A stretch of 64,000 nt of DNA from Cladocopium goreaui. Its lineage: Eukaryota > Sar > Dinophyceae > Suessiales > Symbiodiniaceae. Both the position numbers and the translations under genes were made by a program. Positions 58,445 through 64,000 of this stretch are shown in pieces (position 1 is the stretch's first letter; the number at the start of each line of letters is the position of its first letter). The stretch is from NCBI GenBank assembly GCA_947184155.2, contig CAMXCT020003624.1, positions 98,727 through 162,726 on the forward strand. Reading direction: 5' to 3'. The notes beneath the pieces are model-generated. The model was not told the DNA's origin. It did no database searches and saw nothing but the letters and a program-made list of their open reading frames with translations.

Positions 58445-59300
58445 AATTACTATTATATAATATATATAATATATATATATATAATATTACGATGCTAGAT
58501 ACTATCATCCCAATGTTACTATTCGGGTGAACTATATTTATCACTTAAGTTAACTTGTCATAATGAATCATCGGGTTTAACTTATCGATCCGAATGTGTC
58601 CAGATGCTATACCAAAATGGGCGGGGGTGCAAACCATAGGTAATTTCTAGCTACAAAGGAGACAATGGGTAATTTTGCATATTTTCTGGCAATTTTCTTC
58701 CTTGTATTTGGGGTGATGGGAGCAATCCTGTTAATCGGGAAAATGATTATGATAAACCATGGAGTACAATGAGGTTCCAGATTGCAAATCTTAGGACAGC
58801 TCAAGGCTCAAAGTACCTGTGCCCATCAACGAATCCAGCACAGAAGACAATTTTGGACAAGACGGTTTTGTTTGGAGATTGTAGTGACATGGTCGTGACA
58901 TTGTAGTGACGTGGTTGAGTTGTCCTTGGTGGTCAGATTGCGCCAGGCTGCTAGGCTGTACCCCAAAAAGTATATATTGGATGATTGATGAATAATTTTA
59001 GGATAGGACAAATGTGCTTGGGAATGTAATCAAGATTGATAGGTATGACCATCAAGCGGCATTTCTCCCATTAAATCGGCTTCCGCAAACCAACTGATTC
59101 AACATGCTGTGCCGCCTCTATGGCATTTGTCACTGAGCCTGTAGCTGAGCAACGCCCATTTTATCTCTGGTCCCCATCTTATGATACTTATCTATTGTAT
59201 CTACATGTATCTACAATGTATGTATATGTATATATATTATATATATATTATATATATATTATATATATATTATATATATACATACATATATGAAACTGAG
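58445..59300. other. Intergenic DNA with TA repeats
   Basis: TA-rich tracts occur at 58450-58490 and 59220-59290 (four ATATATATTATAT units). No gene is supported between them. Confidence 0.5.
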
Positions 59301-59977
59301 GTGTTTGCATGCCGGGAGCGCCTTTGTGGGCCAGTGATGATCTCAGGGGCAACCATTTTTGGTTTCTCAAATCCATTGAGTTCCCCATTTTTGGTTGGTG
59401 AAAACTTTCTGACATCACCAACCAAAAATCATCACCATGTTTGTTGATTAAATCCATTGAACTACCAATTCTTTGAGACTAATCCATTAAATTCATTGAT
59501 TTTTCGTAGGCAAATCATCTACCCCAAAGCATGGCCCGCTTTCCGTGGCACAAAAATTGGCCCAGGCCACCAATGCCAAGAGCGACGCCACCAACCGTCC
59601 CGGCACCCGGTGGTCAAACCACAATTTGGGGATGTTTCTAACAAGCCATTTATGGTAGGATATCAAATTGTAAGTTATTGGGGCTGGTTTATAAGTGGGA
59701 AAGTAAACAACATTAATCAGTTGGTTGTTGTTTGTTGGTTGTTTTGTGGAAAAATCTTGAACTAGTTGGGCTCAGCGCCATTGCTGCGTTTAAATTGCTG
59801 GCGAGATGGGTTTTCAGCACCTATGATGGTATTTTCGCAGTCTTCAGGAAGGATTTTGTCAGAGGAAAGATGATCAATCTTGTGGTTACTCCAAAACAAT
59901 CTCTCTGGCTATGGCTCAAATTGTGTTGATTTCGGTTGATCAGTCAGCCGTTTCAACATGTTTCAACACTGCCATCG

Positions 59978-60104
59978 AACGGGGCCCTGATGGTTGCAGC
60001 CATCGAGCAGTCCGAGGTCCGTTTTGCCGGCGACAACCTCTTCGAGCGTTTTGCCCGTGTAGCCAAGGCCAATGTCAACAAGGCCATGCAAGAGACCTGC
60101 TGAT
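59978..60104 (+). CDS. Terminal exon of an unknown gene upstream of the nucleoredoxin-like gene
   Basis: An open stretch reads ALMVAAIEQSEVRFAGDNLF and then ERFARVAKANVNKAMQETC, ending in TGA at 60102-60104. A probable acceptor is GATGGTTGCAG|CC near 59999. The corresponding region at 39780-39855 keeps ETIQQSQV and KALKATC-like traces with frame damage, which supports this exon as once real. No family is recognised. Confidence 0.4.
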
Positions 60105-60970
60105 ACACATTTCTGGGAGATGATGCCAGTGGCTACAGTGTACAGAGAATGAATACAACATAGTTCGGAAGTGTAAGCCCAAACTGTCAGAGTTGGATCA
60201 TTTAAACTTCTAAGTTACTGTAGTTGTTTTCTGAAAAAATGCAGTGAAACTATGTGAAACTCCAGTTTTTTTTCCCGCAGATCACATTGGCCCAAGACTT
60301 AGACCCCTCACCAAAAATCGATCACCATGAGCTTGATTGAGCTGCTGGGATCCACGGTGTGAGGCTTAGTGAATGTTTGGCCGCGTCATGAGCCGTTCAT
60401 ATTTTGGGGGGATGAAGATTCATTCACCACAGACCTGGAACCATAGATCCACCGTGATCCGCCAATTACAGCCGCACTTGACAGGCAAGTACGGGGATAC
60501 ATGGTATGCAAACATTGAAGAAAACCGATGTCGATCAAAAAGAGTGGAGACACAGCTAGCGGGCCCTGGTGGGGAGGACTTGAGACTACTGAGACCACTT
60601 TCTGAGGTGCTTGGAAAAGGATGTGTGGAGCAGAACACCGCAGAGGCTAGGACTTCCTCCCCTTGGGTGAATCAGTCTCAATGGTTGAGAAAGTGCTCTT
60701 ACTTCTCAGTACCATGCACTGTCATGACTGTGGCATTGGCTGTTGACTTTGACATTTTTTCATCGACCGTTACGCGGCTTCAGAACACTTCTGCACACGT
60801 TTGAACACTTCCAATGTTCTCTATTTCGACAACGACGTTGGTGTGTTTTTGTCGCAAAAGGCAGGATGCCTCAATCTATGGCAATGTTGAGAGGAATAGT
60901 AGGGAACAATAGGGAACTTTCTTAACCATGTTTTTTTCCATTTTTTTGACACCCCCCCTGTGCTGATCAG

Positions 60971-61067
60971 GCTCTGAAGGGCAAGAAGGCTGTGGCATTG
61001 TACTTCAGCGCTCACTGGTGTCCACCCTGCCGTGGTTTCACCCCTAAGTTGGCAGAGTGGTACGAAA
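60971..61067 (+). CDS. Nucleoredoxin-like protein, thioredoxin repeat 1, active-site exon
   Basis: After CTGATCAG|G the frame reads [20 protein letters not shown] and then [18 protein letters not shown] within [13 protein letters not shown] is the active site of nucleoredoxin/tryparedoxin-type thioredoxin folds. These reduce protein disulfides in the cytosol or nucleus. Confidence 0.8.
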
Positions 61068-61240
61068 AGGAGACTCTGGTGGCTGGTGGGAGTTGTTTTT
61101 TGTTGGAGTTATGCCCAGTTTTTGTTGACCGATTTTGGGGATGTTTTGGAAGGTCCTTTGCCTTTTGAAACCGCATCCTGCAATGCAAAACTCGTCCTCG
61201 CAGCCCTGGCCAATTACTCACAGAATCTCACAGTTCCTGA

Positions 61241-61365
61241 AAGGACTTGAAGGCAAAAGGCTTGGAAGTGGTCTTCGTCACTGGAGACAGGGATGAAGAC
61301 TCCTTCAAGGAATACTTCAATGAGCAGCCATGGTTGGCAGTGGACTTCAATGCCAAGGAGCAGAT
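61241..61365 (+). CDS. Nucleoredoxin-like protein, repeat 1, second exon
   Basis: After CCTGAAAG|G the frame reads DLKAKGLEVVFVTGDRDEDS and continues through PWLAVDFNAKEQ. This is the typical central part of the family (FVS.D.D...F..Y......PW.A.DF). Confidence 0.8.
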
Positions 61366-61407
61366 GTTTTGTCCCATCCCAGACATCCCAGACATCCCAG
61401 AAAGCCA

Positions 61408-61575
61408 AACACCAACAACTGGACCCAGGAGACCCTGTCGAAGTTGAACAAGACCTTCAAAGTCCAGGGCATTCCAAGTCTCATCATCTTGGATGCTGAT
61501 GGCAAACTCATCACTAAGGACGGAAGGGAGGCGGTTTCCAAAGACCCCACGGGTGAAGACATGCCATGGCCACTT
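61408..61575 (+). CDS. Nucleoredoxin-like protein, repeat 1, third exon
   Basis: The frame reads NNWTQETLSKLNKTFKVQGI and then PSLIILDADGKLITKDGREA, with the cis-proline GIPSL loop of the fold. It ends near GEDMPWP. Confidence 0.78.
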
Positions 61576-62261
61576 GGCATGACTGTGCAGGCTCCGTAGG
61601 ATTCCGTAGGCTCGCTTCTCGGAAACCAGAGAATCGTTGAATGTCGTTTTGAAATGCTTTGAACAGTTGGGCATGGATCCAACTTATGATATTTATGTCC
61701 CCCTAACATGTTTCTTGCTACTTCGGACGTTCTTAGTTCCTTCCACCTAACATTACACCAACCCCTGAAAACAATAGACAATATAGTTTAGTATTTTTGA
61801 ATCTATTGATTTCTGGGGAGCATATGGGGAAATTCAATATTTGGCAGGATCATAATATCGTTGCTCTTGGTACCAAGCATGACCTAAACCTCCCAGGTAG
61901 GGGAGAACCTGCGGAAATCCATTGATTTTCCCATTCCTGCAAGATTTGCTAACGGGACACCCGAACAACCATAACTGGCCCATTACCCAACGAAAACCCG
62001 GATGTTCCGGTTTTTGTAATTGTACTGTACCCCAGTAGTAATCCCTCCCTGTAATACTACCCTTCTTCATTAACATGTTTTGGTATCGGAAATGTTCATT
62101 TTGGGATCCCATACAGCAATGGGACTAATTAATTAAACATAATTAAACTAAACTATATTAATCTTAATCAGATGGGAGAGTGACAGTTTCTGGCTAAATC
62201 CCCATAAAATGTCCATGAAATCCCCATCCTGGTGGACGTCCATCATCTGAGGATTCCTCCC

Positions 62262-62330
62262 AAGGCCAAAGACCTGGTGGAGAAGATGAAATTGACCGGT
62301 CCGGCAGGAACCATGACGTTGACTGAGGCT
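62262..62330 (+). CDS. Possible connecting exon between the two thioredoxin repeats
   Basis: The frame reads PPKAKDLVEKMKLTGPAGTM and then TLTE. A similar DLLENIEKMKVK stretch occurs in the decayed copy at 40540. The splice sites are not resolved. Confidence 0.3.
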
Positions 62331-62454
62331 TGGAACAGTCGACCGATGGATGGTTGATGATTGATGGTCCGTAGTTGATGGTGGAGATGGTTGGTTGGTT
62401 GTTGGTTGGTTGTTGGTTGGTTGTTGGTTGGTTGTTGGTTGGTATATGTGATTG

Positions 62455-62505
62455 ATATATATATATATATATTATATGTATAATATATATATAAATATAT
62501 ATTGG
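62455..62505. repeat. TA microsatellite after TTGG repeats
   Basis: TTGGTTGGTTG repeats (62388-62442) are followed by TATATA sequence within the intron before repeat 2. Confidence 0.85.
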
Positions 62506-62572
62506 CTGTGCTTGGTCTGGATGTTGCGGTTCCCAGGAAGTCGCCAGTTTCCCCGCAGATTTCATCCAGGCG

Positions 62573-62672
62573 ATGGCTGGGAAGCAAGCTTTGGCATTGT
62601 ACTTCAGCGCCCACTGGTGTCCACCCTGCCGCGGTTTCACCCCTCAGTTGGCAGAGTGGTACATGCAGGCAC
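62573..62672 (+). CDS. Nucleoredoxin-like protein, thioredoxin repeat 2, active-site exon
   Basis: The frame reads [20 protein letters not shown] and then [11 protein letters not shown]. It is nearly the same as the exon at 60971-61067, so the gene carries a tandem duplication of the thioredoxin unit. The alternative is two adjacent paralogous genes: an ATG (62573) heads this exon. Confidence 0.78.
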
Positions 62673-62911
62673 CGAATTTTCAGGGGATTGGGGGGAGGGA
62701 GTCTCCATTTATTTGGAGACCCACCATGGATTCTGACTTATCAAATTGGGTGTATGGCTTTATTCATTCAAAAGAAATGTTGGACCTCACTTTATTACGA
62801 CAAAAACAAGTGACATATTATGACATATTTGTAACATATAGCATATTACAATGACCCCATAAGGGATACCCCATGACAGGATTGGGACAATCCCTGGATT
62901 TTTCACCTTCC

Positions 62912-62994
62912 AGTTCGTCGCGAGGACCTCAAAGCGAAGGGCTTGGAGGTTGTCTTCGTGTCCTCCGACAGAGATGAAGCGGCCTTCAATGCAT
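62912..62994 (+). CDS. Nucleoredoxin-like protein, repeat 2, second exon
   Basis: After TTCCAG|T the frame reads REDLKAKGLEVVFVSSDRDE and then AAFNA. It is parallel to 61241-61300. Confidence 0.75.
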
Positions 62995-63403
62995 CTTGCA
63001 GGAATTTCTGGAGGATTCTGTTACCTTCGATGTATACATTTTCACACAATATATGAGACAATGATGATTAAAATAATGAAATAATATAATATATGTGGCA
63101 GTGGGCAGGCACTGTTCAATAAGAGACTCATCTACAAAAATGGTGGATCCCCATGGCCAGGTTAGAGTCCTTAGACCCGAGAATAGAAGAACTGTGGAAC
63201 GTCAGCTTCGGATTGACCACAGAGAAAGGGAGGTCATGTAGATTCAATGTGGCCCAGGAGTCCAATCCGTTGATTCATTTGTTTTTTTTCCATGGTGTTC
63301 GCTCAAGACTTTATTTGCCATCTGGATGTATGAGCTTCCCACTTGATGAACAGACCCACCAGTATCATCCCATCTGTTTTGTGATTTTGGATGGCTGGCT
63401 TCG

Positions 63404-63470
63404 CGCAGAGGAATATTTTGGTGAGATGCCCTGGTTGGCTTTGGACTTCTCCGATCGCAAGTTGAAGGAG
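63404..63470 (+). CDS. Nucleoredoxin-like protein, repeat 2, third exon
   Basis: The frame reads EYFGEMPWLALDFSDRKLK. In repeat 1 this part is fused to the previous exon, so an intron was gained here or lost there. Confidence 0.7.
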
Positions 63471-63554
63471 CCAGGGATGGACGGAGGCTGCCAGCTGCCA
63501 CCCTTTTTTTCATGGGAAGACCAGGCTGCCAGAGTTTGGACAGTTTTACTCCAG

Positions 63555-63605
63555 GAACAGCTCTCCAGTGCTTTCAAAGTGCAGGGGATCCCTTCGCTAG
63601 CAACA
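63555..63605 (+). CDS. Nucleoredoxin-like protein, repeat 2, fourth exon
   Basis: The frame reads LSSAFKVQGIPSLA, again the GIPSL cis-Pro loop. In repeat 1 the equivalent sequence continues directly into LDADGK. Confidence 0.65.
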
Positions 63606-63976
63606 GAGCTGCAGGGATGTGAAGAAGCGCAAGCGTGGTTGACTTCGTACTGAGGTTATACAATTTATATTATATATATATAATTTTACTACCTGGTTGA
63701 TTGGGGATTCTCATTTATTCTCACCCATACTGGGAATCCCTTGCAACCAACAGGAAGATGCGTCCTTTGCGCCAGATGACTCACTCTTCCATGACTTCAG
63801 AGGTTCATGTAGCCTGATGTCTACCAGGCTTGAAATGCTGGAAAACACTTTGTTTCCTGATTTCACAATATTTCATGACACTTCAATGATTCAATATGAA
63901 TGTTTTCTAGCATCATGTGAAACTCTGAAACCCAACAAGGAAGGTCTCCAGCTCCATCATCTTCCGTCGGCTCAGG

Positions 63977-64000
63977 TGGTCTTGGACGCCGACTACAACG
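63977..64000 (+). CDS. Nucleoredoxin-like protein, next exon (runs off the window)
   Basis: After GGCTCAG|G the frame reads VVLDADYN, the LDADG block that follows GIPSL. The gene continues beyond the window. Confidence 0.6.

Overview
This window looks like nuclear DNA of a dinoflagellate, most probably a member of the Symbiodiniaceae or a close relative. That is an inference from four things: exons that start after AG|G acceptors and are mostly short, Ty1/copia-type elements with Gly/Lys-rich or CCCH-bearing Gag, a secreted-protein gene with Thr-rich linkers and a DPHIHSLRGEHY-type vWD motif, and many small inverted-repeat elements in the introns. No rRNA, tRNA or CRISPR array was recognised.

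Layout. 1-1.75 kb: AT-rich direct repeats and four copies of a 136-bp tandem unit. 1.9-7.8 kb: an array of very short exon-like modules on the + strand, with two paralogous His-rich ORFs. 7.96-23.70 kb: a complete 15.7-kb copia-like LTR retrotransposon on the minus strand (element 1). It has identical 204-bp LTRs, a tRNA-3'-end type primer site, Gag-PR-IN followed by a methyltransferase-like segment, then RT-RNase H. Beyond pol lies a 6.3-kb cargo block bounded by 17-bp direct repeats. The cargo encodes a Tpt1/KptA-like RNA 2'-phosphotransferase domain, two unknown proteins, and a protein with the ordered motifs of an endonuclease/exonuclease/phosphatase (EEP) domain. 24.4-27.1 kb: the exon-module array resumes. 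27.3-35.7 kb: a spliced + strand gene with an OTU-like motif, a zinc-finger-like motif and a possible DDE-transposase-like core, interrupted once by an in-frame TGA. 36.8-39.1 kb: a gene for a secreted Cys-rich protein with vWD-like and C8-like parts. 39.5-40.6 kb: decayed copy of a locus whose better copy lies at 59.7-64 kb. 45.74-58.44 kb: a second, structurally complete copia element on the minus strand (element 2, 12.7 kb, identical 160-bp LTRs, ATGAT target duplication). It has one uninterrupted 3258-codon Gag-PR-methyltransferase-like-IN-RT-RH frame and a third-type ORF (782 codons) overlapping it in the -1 frame. 59.7-64 kb: a nucleoredoxin-like gene with two thioredoxin-fold repeats, running off the window end.

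How the parts work together. Both retroelements appear recent, because their LTR pairs are identical as read. They differ in priming: element 1 fits a tRNA CCA end, element 2 an internal initiator-tRNA half. They also differ in where the methyltransferase-like domain sits. Element 1 could express pol plus cargo by UGA readthrough (UGA CUA context) and -1 frameshifts. The cargo's RNA-end/nuclease-type domains are the best candidate for an undescribed system here. A second candidate is a family of remarkably uniform 71-73-bp elements with TTTATARAATGC/GCATTTTRTAAA ends scattered through the host introns.
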